64,000 nucleotides of DNA from Ruficoccus sp. ZRK36 (GCF_019603315.1 NZ_CP080649.1:883501-947500); one strand, 5' to 3'. Shown: positions 11,252 to 20,178, counted from the first letter of the stretch. Notes: a model not told the origin generated them from the letters alone. Numbers and translations are program-made.

Positions 11252-11355
11252 CGGGTTACACCCGCTGGCAATCATGGGGCTTTGCCCCATCGCTCGCTAA
11301 GGCTCGCTGCCCCTCTGTAGGGGCAGCACATTAGCATTGTCTGTGCGCTACGCGC
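11250..11355. repeat. Mini-hairpin cluster at the atpC stop, includes dispersed 40-bp element copy 1
   Basis: Hairpins: 11250-11266 (AGCGGGT-TAC-ACCCGCT, over the stop codon), 11274-11290 (ATGGGGC-TTT-GCCCCAT), 11306-11327 (9-bp stem, CTGT loop) and 11345-11355. The segment 11274-11313, read on the minus strand, matches 46104-46142 and 47519-47558 almost base for base. No U-run follows, so this is not a standard intrinsic terminator. Confidence 0.75.
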
Positions 11356-11452
11356 CCTCCCTCAGGCACCTCACCGGTGTCCTGTCGGCCCTGCCACTGG
11401 CATTGAGGAAACTTTTGAACGCGGGACCGCTCAATGCCGTCTTATATCAACA

Positions 11453-12088
11453 ATGAGTACCCTTACTGGCTTGGCCAAATCCGCCACCTTCGTGCCGTTC
11501 GAGCGGCTCCGCAAACCGGTTTCGCTTATCATCGCCTGTGCACTTATGGCCGGGGTCTTGGTCGGTGTCCCCAAGGGGTTTTGCTCGATGCCCTATGAGG
11601 GGATAGAGTTTCTCGGCATGATGATGCTCGGCTGTGCCGCCATGGGGCGCATCTGGTGCCTGCTCTACATCGCCGGGCGCAAGAATGAGGTGCTCTGCCA
11701 GTCCGGGCCCTACTCCCTGAGTCGGAACCCCCTGTATCTGTTTTCCTTTATCGGGGTCGTCGGCTTTTTCCTCGCTGCCCAGAGCGTGATCTTTGCGGGG
11801 CTGGCCGCTCTGCTCTTCCTGGCCTATTACCGTGGCGTCATCCTCAGCGAGGAGGCACGCCTGCAGACACTCTTTGGGGCGGACTTTACAGCCTACAAGG
11901 CTGAGACCCCGCGCTTCTGGCCGAGCCATCTGCGCATCCAGCGTGTGGACGAGATCATGATCAAGCCGAAGATTATTGAGCGAGGGATGTGTGAAGTGAT
12001 CTGGTTCCTCATGGCCATCGTACTGGCTGACGTGATCGAGTGCCTGCACGGCAACGAGTACCTGCGATTCTTCACGTTGCCCTTCTAG
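11453..12088 (+). CDS. Isoprenylcysteine carboxyl methyltransferase-family membrane protein
   Basis: 211 residues, several membrane helices. The C-terminal half has the ICMT/phospholipid methyltransferase signature: GPYSLSRNPLYL followed by a hydrophobic stretch, EEARLQTLFGADFTAYKAETPRFWP. In this superfamily the region binds SAM next to the membrane. The substrate in bacteria is usually unknown and I cannot assign one. A last hydrophobic helix follows near residue 190. Stands alone between atpC and another membrane-protein gene. Confidence 0.75.
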   Translation: MSTLTGLAKSATFVPFERLRKPVSLIIACALMAGVLVGVPKGFCSMPYEGIEFLGMMMLGCAAMGRIWCLLYIAGRKNEVLCQSGPYSLSRNPLYLFSFIGVVGFFLAAQSVIFAGLAALLFLAYYRGVILSEEARLQTLFGADFTAYKAETPRFWPSHLRIQRVDEIMIKPKIIERGMCEVIWFLMAIVLADVIECLHGNEYLRFFTLPF

Positions 12089-12149
12089 GGGCATATGCGC
12101 GGAATTTAAGCTTTCCCACGCGTCCCGGCTCGGGCAAGCTGAGTGCTTC

Positions 12150-12689
12150 ATGTCCCTCTTTCTGGCAACATTCCTGACCGGCCTGGTCCTGCTCGCACTG
12201 GGCAGCTGGTTTCTTTGGAAAGGCCCCTCCGGGCAATCCGCGTCTTTTGCCTGGATGCGCTCAACACCGGCAGCCGTCGTGCTGTTTGGAGCGGCAGCGA
12301 TCTGGTTTCTGTGGCATGTTGCCCATCTGGGACAGGCGGACTTTGGTGACTACAAGCAGCTCCTGCTGCTGCTTTTCGGCGTGACCGCCCTGGGTTCGTT
12401 TTTCTTCGTAAAGGATTTCCTGGCCGTACGCGGGCTGGCGGTGCTGATCCTGTTGTCAGCCCGGCCCCTGCTCAACGCCGCCTACATGCAGTTTGACCAC
12501 CCGCAGCGCCTGCTCATGGTCGCCGTCGTCTATCTGGCTATCATTGCTGCCCTAATCATCGGTGCCTCGCCTTTTCGCCTGCGAAACTTTTTCACCTGGC
12601 TCTATGCCAAAGCTACGCGCCTGAAGACCCTCGGGGGCATCCTTACCGCGTATGGCGCGGTCCTCTTTATCCTATCCTTCACCTACTAA
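12150..12689 (+). CDS. Multi-pass membrane protein, unknown
   Basis: 179 residues with about five hydrophobic helices (near 5-23, 38-56, 68-88, 90-108 and 120-140) and a last one at the C-terminus. No motif I can name. Lies 10 bases upstream of gmk, so co-transcription is likely, though no functional link is evident. Confidence 0.65.
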   Translation: MSLFLATFLTGLVLLALGSWFLWKGPSGQSASFAWMRSTPAAVVLFGAAAIWFLWHVAHLGQADFGDYKQLLLLLFGVTALGSFFFVKDFLAVRGLAVLILLSARPLLNAAYMQFDHPQRLLMVAVVYLAIIAALIIGASPFRLRNFFTWLYAKATRLKTLGGILTAYGAVLFILSFTY

Positions 12690-12699
12690 GCCGCCCTGC

Positions 12700-13311
12700 A
12701 TGCGTGATTCCGAGCCGACACAGGCCAAGCTGATCATCCTCTCCGGCCCAGCCGGTAGCGGTAAAACCACTCTATGCGAACGCCTGCTGGCGGAGCATCC
12801 GGACAGCTTCCGGCGCGTCATCACCTGCACCACCCGCAGCCCCCGTGAAGGCGAAGTCCACGGCGAGGACTACTACTTTCTCAGCCCCGAGGAGTTCGAG
12901 CAGCGGCTGGCGAAAGGCGAGTTTTACGAGCACGCCCAGGTCCATGGCCGCTACTACGGCACCCTCAAGAGCGAGATCGACCGCCATCTGGACGCTGGGC
13001 ACCACGTGCTGCTGAACATCGACGTGCAGGGTGCAGCCTCCTTCCGGGAGGCCGAAAAGGACAGCCCCGCCCTGACAGGGCGGCTACATACGATCTTCGT
13101 CAGCGTCACCCCCGAGCAGATGCGCGAGCGTATGCTGGGCCGTGGCGACAATGACGAATCCGACATCGCACGCCGCCTGAAAAGCGCCCAGGATGAGCTG
13201 GCCCGCACCGGAGAATTTGACCACGTGATCCCCAGCGCGGACAAGGAAAGCGACTATCAACGTGTGCTAATGCTAATCAAGCGCTTAACAAGCGGCCTAA
13301 CTGGCCGATAA
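12700..13311 (+). CDS. gmk: Guanylate kinase
   Basis: 203 residues. Phosphorylates GMP to GDP with ATP. P-loop SGPAGSGKTTL near residue 15, the GMP-binding segment CTTRSPREGEVHGEDYYFL, and the LNIDVQGAA region are intact; the lid has RGDNDESDIARRL. The ATG at 12700 is chosen because it lies just before the family start. The frame is open further upstream, inside the preceding gene. Confidence 0.95.
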   Translation: MRDSEPTQAKLIILSGPAGSGKTTLCERLLAEHPDSFRRVITCTTRSPREGEVHGEDYYFLSPEEFEQRLAKGEFYEHAQVHGRYYGTLKSEIDRHLDAGHHVLLNIDVQGAASFREAEKDSPALTGRLHTIFVSVTPEQMRERMLGRGDNDESDIARRLKSAQDELARTGEFDHVIPSADKESDYQRVLMLIKRLTSGLTGR

Positions 13312-13392
13312 TTCGGCTCGACTTCGGTGTGTCTTATTCCATTTATTAATAGGACAGTTCTCCAAGATCTCCACATCAACGCATTACATCGT

Positions 13393-14004
13393 ATGAAAAA
13401 CCTGAGCAAACTCCTCTCTCTCACTGCCGTGGTCGCTCTCGGCACCACCAGCCTCTCCGCCATGCAGAGTGCTCCCTCCGAAGAAACCGCACCTTCGAAG
13501 ACCCAGTATGCTGAAACGCTGGACAAGACAGCCAAGTCAGTCGCCACGGAAAACACCACCAAGGCCATTGACTCGCTGAAGAGCTCTTTCTCCGGCAACA
13601 AGGAAGCCAGCGGCCTCCTCAGCAGCGCCATTTCCAGCTTTAAGGGCGGCGATACGCTCAAGTCCCTCGACAACCTCAACAAACTGAGCGAACTCGACCT
13701 GACCGATGATCAGGCCAAGATCGTCGACGAGGTCAAGGGCACCGTATCGGCCTACGCCATGAACCAGAGCTTTGACACCTCCGATCCGGACATGAGCGGC
13801 CCCGTCAACAATGCCATCGCCGCCATGAAGACCGGTGACAAGGATGCTGCTGCCAAGAGCCTGACCGAAATCTATCAGATGGGTTCGCTCAGCGACGAGC
13901 AGAAGCAGGTCCTCCAGAGTGTCGCCTCCGACTACGCTGGCGTGGATTTGACCAAGGTTGGCAATGCGGTAAACGCAGCCAAGTCCGTCAAGGACATGTT
14001 CTAG
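13393..14004 (+). CDS. Exported protein of unknown function
   Basis: 203 residues. Signal peptide (KNLSKLLSLTAVVALGTTSLSAM), then a low-complexity, Ala/Ser/Lys/Asp-rich, probably all-helical body with no cysteines. Internal pattern of helices of about 40 residues, with similar phrases such as AISSFKGGDTLKSLDNL and AIAAMKTGDKDAAAKSL suggesting a duplication. I recognise no family. It has its own intrinsic terminator at 14041-14071. Confidence 0.7.
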   Translation: MKNLSKLLSLTAVVALGTTSLSAMQSAPSEETAPSKTQYAETLDKTAKSVATENTTKAIDSLKSSFSGNKEASGLLSSAISSFKGGDTLKSLDNLNKLSELDLTDDQAKIVDEVKGTVSAYAMNQSFDTSDPDMSGPVNNAIAAMKTGDKDAAAKSLTEIYQMGSLSDEQKQVLQSVASDYAGVDLTKVGNAVNAAKSVKDMF

Positions 14005-14040
14005 AACATCTGGAGCGCACAAACGCTTTTCGATAAAAGA

Positions 14041-14071
14041 AGCCGTCCGGTATCCTCCGGGCGGCTTTTTT
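14041..14071 (+). terminator. Intrinsic terminator
   Basis: 10-bp stem (AGCCGTCCGG / CCGGGCGGCT, one G-U pair), 6-base loop, then six T. Ends the transcript of the exported protein. Confidence 0.85.
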
Positions 14072-14094
14072 GTGGCAGGTGAGAAGCCTGACCC

Positions 14095-14128
14095 GGATGC
14101 GCAGCATCCAGGGTGTCGGGCATGCCCG
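14095..14128. repeat. Mini-hairpins between terminator and scpB
   Basis: GGATGC-GCA-GCATCC at 14095-14109 and CGGGCATGCCCG at 14117-14128, directly before the scpB stop (minus strand) at 14130. Same style as the other stop-codon clusters. Confidence 0.6.
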
Positions 14129-14129
14129 G

Positions 14130-14909
14130 CTATTTACCGGTGAAGTTGGGCGGGCGCTTTTCCTTAAAGGATAGCACGCCCTCGTGGTAGTCCTCGCTAT
14201 CGTAGACGCGGCGGCGCAGGCCCTGGATCTCCTCGAAGGTCTCGGCAGCCAGCGGCGACCCCTTGAGCAGGAGGCGGAACTGATGCTTGATCGCGCGGAT
14301 GGCGAGCGGAGCGTTAACCGTGATGCTGTCAGCCAGCGCGAGGGTAAAGCTCTCCAGCTCGGGGGCCGGGATCACATGGTTGACCATACTCACGTTGTGC
14401 GCCTGCTGCGCGGAGATGGGCTTGGCGGTGAAGAACATCTCCTTGGCGATCTTCGGGCCGAGGACATTCAGGAAGTGGACCACGCCGGAGGCGTTATAGG
14501 GCAGGCCGAGCTTGGCCGGGGTGATGGCAAAGGTCGAGCTCTCCGCGCAGACGATCATATCGCAGGAAATACACAGGTCGCAGGCCCCGCCCCAGACCGT
14601 GCCCTCGACCATCGCGATGACGGGGTAGGGGAAGTCCTGCACACGGCGCAGGAGTACCTCCAGGCTGTCGTAGTAGTTCAGGGGGTCGCGTCGGCCGTCA
14701 GGCAGCTCCTTGATGTTGTGGCCGGCGCTCCAGACCTTCACACCCGGCTCGGCCCGCAGGATAACCGCATACACCCTGTCCTCTTCAAAATCATCAAAAC
14801 CACCGACCAGCGCCTCCACCATTTCCTGGCTCAGGCAGTTGCGCTGCGCCGGGTTACTGAAGGTAAGGATACCGGTTTTCCCGTGGAGAGATTTAGTGAC
14901 TAGAGGCAT
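14130..14909 (-). CDS. scpB: Methylmalonyl-CoA decarboxylase, crotonase family
   Basis: 259 residues. Decarboxylates methylmalonyl-CoA to propionyl-CoA. It follows E. coli ScpB closely in the signature regions: SAGHNIKELPDGRRDPL, YPVIAMVEGTVWGGACD (oxyanion-hole glycines), FAITPAKLGLPYN, and the end RRVYDSEDYHEGVLSF.EKRPPNF. Other crotonases lack this combination. The strong SD-like AGGAGG sits only one base from the ATG, an unusually short spacing, and no better in-frame start is seen. No methylmalonyl-CoA mutase or CoA transferase is nearby. Confidence 0.85.
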   Translation of the reverse strand: MPLVTKSLHGKTGILTFSNPAQRNCLSQEMVEALVGGFDDFEEDRVYAVILRAEPGVKVWSAGHNIKELPDGRRDPLNYYDSLEVLLRRVQDFPYPVIAMVEGTVWGGACDLCISCDMIVCAESSTFAITPAKLGLPYNASGVVHFLNVLGPKIAKEMFFTAKPISAQQAHNVSMVNHVIPAPELESFTLALADSITVNAPLAIRAIKHQFRLLLKGSPLAAETFEEIQGLRRRVYDSEDYHEGVLSFKEKRPPNFTGK

Positions 14910-14982
14910 GCCTCCTTTTTGATCCCACAAGCAAAATGCAGCAAGGCCGGAGTTGAGCTGTCACCGCTTTGTTCCCAATCAA

Positions 14983-15013
14983 CAAAAAACCCCGGACCGA
15001 TTCGTCCGGGGTT
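14983..15013 (-). terminator. Intrinsic terminator of gnd
   Basis: 10-bp perfect stem (AACCCCGGAC / GTCCGGGGTT) with a 6-base loop. On the minus strand it is followed by a T run (A run at 14984-14989). Confidence 0.85.
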
Positions 15014-15044
15014 CGTTGGGAAAGGAGACCTTACCGAGGGGGCA

Positions 15045-15104
15045 GGCGCGCAGCGCCGATGGGGGGCAGAGCCCCCATCAAACGGATCAAACGCCGAGCG
15101 TTTG
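15045..15104. repeat. Mini-hairpin cluster abutting the gnd stop
   Basis: GGCGC-GCA-GCGCC at 15045-15057, an ATGGGG...CCCCAT hairpin at 15059-15078, and CAAACGC-CGA-GCGTTTG at 15088-15104. The last ends one base before the gnd stop codon (15105). A regular terminator lies further downstream, so these hairpins have some other role or none. Confidence 0.65.
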
Positions 15105-16607
15105 CTAGGACTTGATCTGCGGACGCTTCGGGTCGGGCCAGTCGATGTGGAAGAACTCGCCGCGCGGCTTGTCGGTGCGCTCGTAGGTGTGCGCGCCGAA
15201 GAAGTCACGCTGAGCCTGGAGGAGGTTCTGCGGGAGATTCGCGGTGCGGTACCCGTCGAAGTAGCTCAGGGCGCTGCCGAAGCACGGGACGCTGACCCCA
15301 TGAGTGACGGCGGTCGCGACGACCTTGCGCCAGTTGCCTTCCAGCTTGACCACGGTTTCCTTGAAGTACGGGTCGAGCAGAAGGTTCGCCAGGTCGGACT
15401 TGGTGGCAAAGGCGTCGGTGATCTTTTGCAGGAAGCCAGCACGGATGATACAGCCACCGCGCCAGATCTGGGCGATTTCACCGTAGTTGAGCACCCAACC
15501 GAACTCCTCGGCCGCGGCACGCATGAGCTGGAAGCCCTGTGCGTAGGAGCAGATCTTCGAGCAGTAAAGGGCGTCGTGGATGGCCTGGATGAGCGCGTCC
15601 TTGTCGCCTTCGTACTTGGCGGCGGGGGCGGCGATTTCCTTGGAGGCGGCCACGCGCTCTTCCTTGATCGCGCTCAGGCAGCGGGCGAAAACAGCCTCGG
15701 CCACAGTCGGAGCGGGCACGCCCAGGTCCAGGGCGCTGATCGAGGTCCACTTACCGGTGCCCTTCTGGCCAGCGGTATCGAGGACGATGTCCACAAAGGC
15801 GGCGCCGGTCTCAGGATCGTGCTGGGCGAGGACTTCGCCGGTGATCTCGATCAGGAAGGAGTCGAGGATGCCGGTGTTCCACTTCTTGAAAATCTCGGCC
15901 ATTTCCGGGGCGGAGAGGCCCAGAAGGTTACGCATGAGGTCGTAGGCTTCGCAGATCATCTGCATGTCGCCGTACTCGATGCCGTTGTGGACCATCTTCA
16001 CGTAGTGGCCAGCGCCGTTCTCACCGATGTAGGCGGTGCAGGGCACGCCACCTTCGACGGGCTTGCCGGGGGCGGCACCTTCGAGGGGCTTGCCGGTCTT
16101 GGCGTCGACCTTGGCGGAAACGGCTTCCCAAATCGGCTTCAGGTAGTCCCAGGCCTCGGGCGTACCGCCGGGCATGAGGGAGGGGCCGAAGCGCGCACCT
16201 TCTTCACCGCCGGAGACGCCGGAGCCGATGAAGCGGAAGCCCTTGGCGGTCAGATCCTTCTCGCGGCGGATGGTGTCGTTCCAGTTGGCGTTACCACCGT
16301 CGATGATGATGTCGCCCTCTTCGAGGAGCGGGACGAGGCCGTCAATAACGGCGTCCGTGCCGCGACCGGCCTGGACGAGGATGATAATCTTGCGCGGGCG
16401 CTTGAGGCTGGCGACAAAGTCTTTCAGCTCGGCACAACCGACGAGGCCACCGGGGGTATCCGGATGCTTGGCCACAAACTCCTCCATCTTGGAGGTCGTC
16501 CGGTTGTAGACAGAGATCTTAAAGCCGTGGTCGGCGATGTTGAGAGCGAGGTTTTGGCCCATGACGGCGAGGCCGACGAGACCGATATCGGAGATTGCTT
16601 CTGGCAT
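15105..16607 (-). CDS. gnd: 6-phosphogluconate dehydrogenase, decarboxylating, NADP-type (long form)
   Basis: 500 residues, full length for the long homodimeric form. Oxidises and decarboxylates 6-phosphogluconate to ribulose-5-phosphate. Rossmann start [16 protein letters not shown], then VYNRTTSK, the Asn-Arg-Thr...Lys set that in this family binds the 2'-phosphate of NADP. Substrate motifs [30 protein letters not shown], the catalytic-lysine region [19 protein letters not shown] and [14 protein letters not shown] near the end are all present. It is transcribed in the same direction as, and downstream of, a second, shorter paralogue. Confidence 0.95.
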   Translation of the reverse strand: MPEAISDIGLVGLAVMGQNLALNIADHGFKISVYNRTTSKMEEFVAKHPDTPGGLVGCAELKDFVASLKRPRKIIILVQAGRGTDAVIDGLVPLLEEGDIIIDGGNANWNDTIRREKDLTAKGFRFIGSGVSGGEEGARFGPSLMPGGTPEAWDYLKPIWEAVSAKVDAKTGKPLEGAAPGKPVEGGVPCTAYIGENGAGHYVKMVHNGIEYGDMQMICEAYDLMRNLLGLSAPEMAEIFKKWNTGILDSFLIEITGEVLAQHDPETGAAFVDIVLDTAGQKGTGKWTSISALDLGVPAPTVAEAVFARCLSAIKEERVAASKEIAAPAAKYEGDKDALIQAIHDALYCSKICSYAQGFQLMRAAAEEFGWVLNYGEIAQIWRGGCIIRAGFLQKITDAFATKSDLANLLLDPYFKETVVKLEGNWRKVVATAVTHGVSVPCFGSALSYFDGYRTANLPQNLLQAQRDFFGAHTYERTDKPRGEFFHIDWPDPKRPQIKS

Positions 16608-16702
16608 AACTTACACGTGTTGGATTAGGTCAAAGTGTAGCAAGCCCGACCATCGGTCAAGCCGCAAGCGAGAGTTTCAGGTTCAGGGCTGGGGATGCAA
16701 TG

Positions 16703-16730
16703 AAAAAGCGCCCGGCCAGAACGACCGGGC
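16703..16730 (-). terminator. Intrinsic terminator of the short 6PGDH gene
   Basis: Stem GCCCGG/CCGGGC, 9-base loop, T run on the minus strand (A run at 16703-16707). It separates the two 6PGDH genes into different transcripts. Confidence 0.75.
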
Positions 16731-16763
16731 ACCGGAAAATGAATGCTTAAGAATCCGCTGTAC

Positions 16764-17786
16764 TTACCCCATCGGGGTGACACCTGATTTCTCCAGGTGG
16801 CCGCCGAACTGGTAGCGCATGGCGGAGCAGACCTTGTCCGCAAAGGCGTGCTCCTCGCGGGAGCGGAAGCGCGAGTACAGGGCGCTGGTCAGCACGGAGG
16901 CGGGCGTGGCGGAGTCGATAGCGGCCTCGATCGTCCAGCGGCCTTCGCCGGAGTCCGAGACGCGGCCCGAGAACTTCTCCAGCTCTGCGTCGCCGATGAA
17001 GGAGGCAGCGGTCAGGTCGAGCAACCAGGAGGCGATGACAGAGCCACGGCGCCAGACTTCGGAGACCTCACCCAGATTGATGTGGTAGTCGAGGTCACCG
17101 TGCATGGAGGGCGCGGTCTCGGCATCCACCTCCTGAGCGCGGGTGTCGCAGTCGGCGTTCTTGAGGATGTCGAGGCCCTCGGCGTAAGCGGCCATGATGC
17201 CATACTCGATGCCGTTGTGGACCATCTTCACAAAGTGCCCGGCCCCGGCCTTACCGCAGTGCAGGTAGCCCTTGTGGGCGGTGCCGCCGGCGGGGCGATT
17301 GGGGGTCGGCTCGGCGTCGCCTTCGCCGGGAGCGATAGTGGCGAAAATCGGGTCGAGGTGCTGCACCGGGCCATCCTCACCGCCGATCATGAGGCAGTAG
17401 CCACGCTCCAGGCCCCAGACACCACCGGAGGTGCCGCAGTCAATGTAGTGGATGCCCTTGGGCTCCAGCTCCTTCGCGCGGCGGCGGTCGTCGCGGAAGT
17501 AGGAGTTACCGCCATCGATGATGATGTCGCCCTTGTCCATGAGGTCGGCCAGCTGCTTGACCACCTTGTCGGTGATAGCGGCAGGGATCATGACCCAGGC
17601 GGCAGCCGGTTTTTCCAGTTTGGAGACAAATTCTTCGAGTGTACTGGAGCCCACCGCGCCCTCGGCTACCAGTTCAGCTACAGTTTCCGGGTTGGTATCG
17701 TAAACGACACACGTGTGCCCGGCTTTCATCAAACGGCGCACAATGTTAGCGCCCATACGGCCGAGGCCGACCATTCCCAATTGCAT
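16764..17786 (-). CDS. 6-phosphogluconate dehydrogenase, decarboxylating, short form, probably NAD-dependent
   Basis: 340 residues, the short (GntZ/YqeC-like) class. Rossmann start LGMVGLGRMGANIVRRL; where NADP enzymes have NRT it has VYDTNPET, and an Asp at this place usually selects NAD. Substrate motifs IIDGGNSYFRDD, DCGTSGGVWGLERGYCLMIGG and [16 protein letters not shown] are intact, as is a shortened C-terminal helical domain. A gap between terminator and gnd start suggests separate control. The NAD preference is an inference from the motif. Confidence 0.88.
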   Translation of the reverse strand: MQLGMVGLGRMGANIVRRLMKAGHTCVVYDTNPETVAELVAEGAVGSSTLEEFVSKLEKPAAAWVMIPAAITDKVVKQLADLMDKGDIIIDGGNSYFRDDRRRAKELEPKGIHYIDCGTSGGVWGLERGYCLMIGGEDGPVQHLDPIFATIAPGEGDAEPTPNRPAGGTAHKGYLHCGKAGAGHFVKMVHNGIEYGIMAAYAEGLDILKNADCDTRAQEVDAETAPSMHGDLDYHINLGEVSEVWRRGSVIASWLLDLTAASFIGDAELEKFSGRVSDSGEGRWTIEAAIDSATPASVLTSALYSRFRSREEHAFADKVCSAMRYQFGGHLEKSGVTPMG

Positions 17787-17894
17787 GACAGATCCTTGGT
17801 TGAATTGAATAGGAGAGAGGAGAGTGCTCAGGCTTATCCATGAGCAGACAATCTGCCAACCCTTTTCCCACAGTGGCAGACTTTTAACTTACAC

Positions 17895-18695
17895 TCAGGG
17901 ACGGCCCTGAGGGCCACTACCGGACTTCTCGGGAGGTCGTGTGCGTATGAGTTGCTGGTCGATATAGTCGAGCTCGGCCTTGGCCTGCCGGTCCTTGGGA
18001 TTCATTTTGAGACATTGTTGGTAAAGGGCCTTCGCCTTGTCGTAGTCGCCCAACTCGACGTAAACATACCCCTGCATACGCAGCGCACGACCGAGATCAT
18101 CGAGTTTGTCTGCCTCGGGTGAAAACTCCGTCGCTTTCTCAGCTTCCTGGTAAGTCTTCAGTGCCTTTTGCATATGCCCTTGCTTGATGTATGTGTAGCC
18201 CAGCTCGTTCAGAAACATGGCGTTCATAGGAGATAGGTCCAAAGCTTCGTTCAGGTACTGCTCGGCCTGATCAAAATTGCCCCGCGAGACCTCAATGTAT
18301 CCGCTGTAGTACAGAGCAAGTGCGAACCGATAATCCACCACAATAGCGCTCTTTTTATCCGTGGGCCGGATCGGCTTTCCCGCGGCGATAGCCGCCAGGT
18401 AAACCAAACTTTCCGTATTACCACGGGCGCAGTAAAACTGCTGCCCGTCCGCCTTCTCCAGCGCGTGCAGTTGCGCGATCGCCGGAAGGAGGATATCCTG
18501 CATCGCACGATTTGTCTTACCCTCGGTGACGAGAGTCGGCACTTCGAGAACCGGATACTTGCAGGTTAAGTCCCGATCGGTCTTGGAGGGGGTTTCCTGT
18601 GCTTGTATCGGGAGCGCAAGACAGGCAAAAAACAAAAGTCGGAGATAGCGTGCGGGTATTTTCACATCCACAAAAGGTTGGGTAAGACACATCAT
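17895..18695 (-). CDS. Exported tetratricopeptide-repeat protein
   Basis: About 266 residues from the ATG at 18695. A GTG at 18665 would give a tidier signal peptide (VKIPARYLRLLFFACLALPIQAQ). After a region with a few cysteines come at least four TPR-like helix pairs (YYSGYIEVSRGNFDQAEQYL, LNELGYTYIKQGHMQKALKTY, LRMQGYVYVELGDYDKAKALY). This is a periplasmic scaffold type; partners are unknown. It is divergent from the GPP34 gene. Confidence 0.75.
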   Translation of the reverse strand: MMCLTQPFVDVKIPARYLRLLFFACLALPIQAQETPSKTDRDLTCKYPVLEVPTLVTEGKTNRAMQDILLPAIAQLHALEKADGQQFYCARGNTESLVYLAAIAAGKPIRPTDKKSAIVVDYRFALALYYSGYIEVSRGNFDQAEQYLNEALDLSPMNAMFLNELGYTYIKQGHMQKALKTYQEAEKATEFSPEADKLDDLGRALRMQGYVYVELGDYDKAKALYQQCLKMNPKDRQAKAELDYIDQQLIRTRPPEKSGSGPQGRP

Positions 18696-18830
18696 GTTAT
18701 ATACCCAGTGCAAAGATACAACCGCATACTACTAGTGAATACTAATCTGGCTGGATACGTGCCCCACAACTCGTCAGACCCAATCCCAAATAATCTTGCC
18801 GCAACGATCAGCTCCTTCCATAACCGCCTT

Positions 18831-19484
18831 ATGCTCCGATTTGCCGAAGAAATCATCCTCCTCGCCTTGAATGATGAAACCGGCAAGATCAGCCGGAACG
18901 TCCCCGAGCTCTCGCTCGAATGTGCCATCGCAGGCGCCCTGCTCATGGAGCTGGACTTCACCAAGCGGATCGACACCAGCGTGGACAGCATCACGCTCGT
19001 CAACTCCGACCCCACCGGCGACCCGCTGCTGGACGAAACCGTCGCCATGCTGGGCAAGGTCGGCCAGAGCACACCCATTACTCAAGCTCTGGCCAAGCTG
19101 ATGCTCAAGGCGGACGAGTTCGAAAGCCGCCTGCTGGCCTCGCTTATCCACAAGGGCATTCTGAAAGAGGAGAACAAATCCTTTCTGTGGATCAAAGGCG
19201 AGCGGACCTACCCGGCCATCGACGGCTCTGAAGAATCTGAAGTGCGCACGCGCATCCGCATGATCATCCTGACCGACACTCTGCCGGACCCGCGCGACGT
19301 GGCCATCATCTCGCTGATGGAGGCCTGCCGCCTGTACCGCACGGTCTTCCTCAACGAGGAGCTCTCGCACTGCCGGAAGCGCATCGCCCAGGTGGCGAAA
19401 ATGGACTTCATCGGGCAGGGCATCGCCCGCGTGCTCAAGCTCACCGATACGCATCCGATCGAAGAAATCGCCCACATGGGCTGA
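18831..19484 (+). CDS. GPP34 (Golgi phosphoprotein 3) domain protein
   Basis: 217 residues from the ATG at 18831; a GTG at 18735 would add 32 polar residues, and the frame is open to 18603. It opens with LRFAEEIILLALNDETGK, then ECAIAGALLMELDF, the usual start of the GPP34 fold, and continues as an almost wholly helical protein. Eukaryotic GOLPH3 binds PI4P at Golgi membranes. In bacteria the domain is of unknown function, probably membrane-peripheral. No motif for lipid-headgroup binding can be judged from sequence alone. Confidence 0.75.
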   Translation: MLRFAEEIILLALNDETGKISRNVPELSLECAIAGALLMELDFTKRIDTSVDSITLVNSDPTGDPLLDETVAMLGKVGQSTPITQALAKLMLKADEFESRLLASLIHKGILKEENKSFLWIKGERTYPAIDGSEESEVRTRIRMIILTDTLPDPRDVAIISLMEACRLYRTVFLNEELSHCRKRIAQVAKMDFIGQGIARVLKLTDTHPIEEIAHMG

Positions 19485-19493
19485 TCACCTCGA

Positions 19494-19817
19494 TCATTCC
19501 CCATTCACGGCCGGATTATCGTTTTCTGGCTTCGGCGATTGATCTGCGCTCATCGCAGGCACAGCCACCACATCTACCTGCGAGAAGTCCGGGGGCTCCA
19601 GTAGGTGATCAAAGCTTTGGCCCGCCTGCTCGGGGCTCATGCCCGCGAAGCTCGCAACCGGTTTAGCGGATGCGGTCTCTATCTGATCAGCCGCAGGTGT
19701 CGAGTGACAGCCGATTAACGGTAAACAACCGGCAACGACAAAAATCAGGGAAAAACAGCGGAAGACGCACACCACAGGTCCGCGCACCGAGTTGATCATT
19801 ACCAAAAAGCTATTCAT
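19494..19817 (-). CDS. Putative lipoprotein
   Basis: 107 residues; hydrophobic N-terminus with a lipobox-like LIGC (an earlier VAGC is also possible), then a Pro/Ser/Ala-rich, probably disordered tail. The ATG overlaps the stop of the upstream cupin gene, so translation is probably coupled. No family recognised. Confidence 0.55.
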   Translation of the reverse strand: MNSFLVMINSVRGPVVCVFRCFSLIFVVAGCLPLIGCHSTPAADQIETASAKPVASFAGMSPEQAGQSFDHLLEPPDFSQVDVVAVPAMSADQSPKPENDNPAVNGE

Positions 19818-20178
19818 CGAGATAAACCATATCTGAAAGATGCCAAGCAGGCACGCAGGTCAGGATCATCACAAGCGTTTCGTCGCCGAGCGTCCAGATC
19901 TGATGATGCTGACCGGGACGTACCAGGATCGTGTCGCCGGGCTCAATGGTGCCCAAGTCTCCGTCTAATTCCACCCGACCGCGGCCCTCCAGAACGTAGA
20001 AGCTCTCTTCGGAAATCGGGTGGTAGTGCGGCCTGGAACTTGCTCCAGGTTTGATCTCAACCCGGAATAAACTGTGGATTTTTGTGCCGGCTGAGCGAGG
20101 GCCGACTAGTTCGTAAATGCTTTCTCCGTGGGGCCAGTGGATGGGCTCCAAGCGGCGGGTCTTGGACAGGTGATGCAT
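19810..20178 (-). CDS. Single-domain cupin protein
   Basis: 122 residues. Cupin motif 1 is RPHYHPISEESFYVLEGRG (His, His, Glu) and motif 2 is IEPGDTILVRPGQHHQIW, with metal-binding His. It resembles the sugar-phosphate isomerase type II C-terminal cupins, but the substrate is unknown. Overlaps the lipoprotein gene downstream. Confidence 0.8.
   Translation of the reverse strand: MHHLSKTRRLEPIHWPHGESIYELVGPRSAGTKIHSLFRVEIKPGASSRPHYHPISEESFYVLEGRGRVELDGDLGTIEPGDTILVRPGQHHQIWTLGDETLVMILTCVPAWHLSDMVYLDE

Noticed and set aside
14919-16628. 569-codon plus-strand frame opposite gnd
   Set aside because: Longer than gnd but antisense to a fully conserved 6PGDH. Low-complexity Gly/Val/Asp-rich translation is the usual effect of GC-rich codon bias. 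The same applies to long antisense frames over atpA, atpD, dnaN, purB and uxaE.
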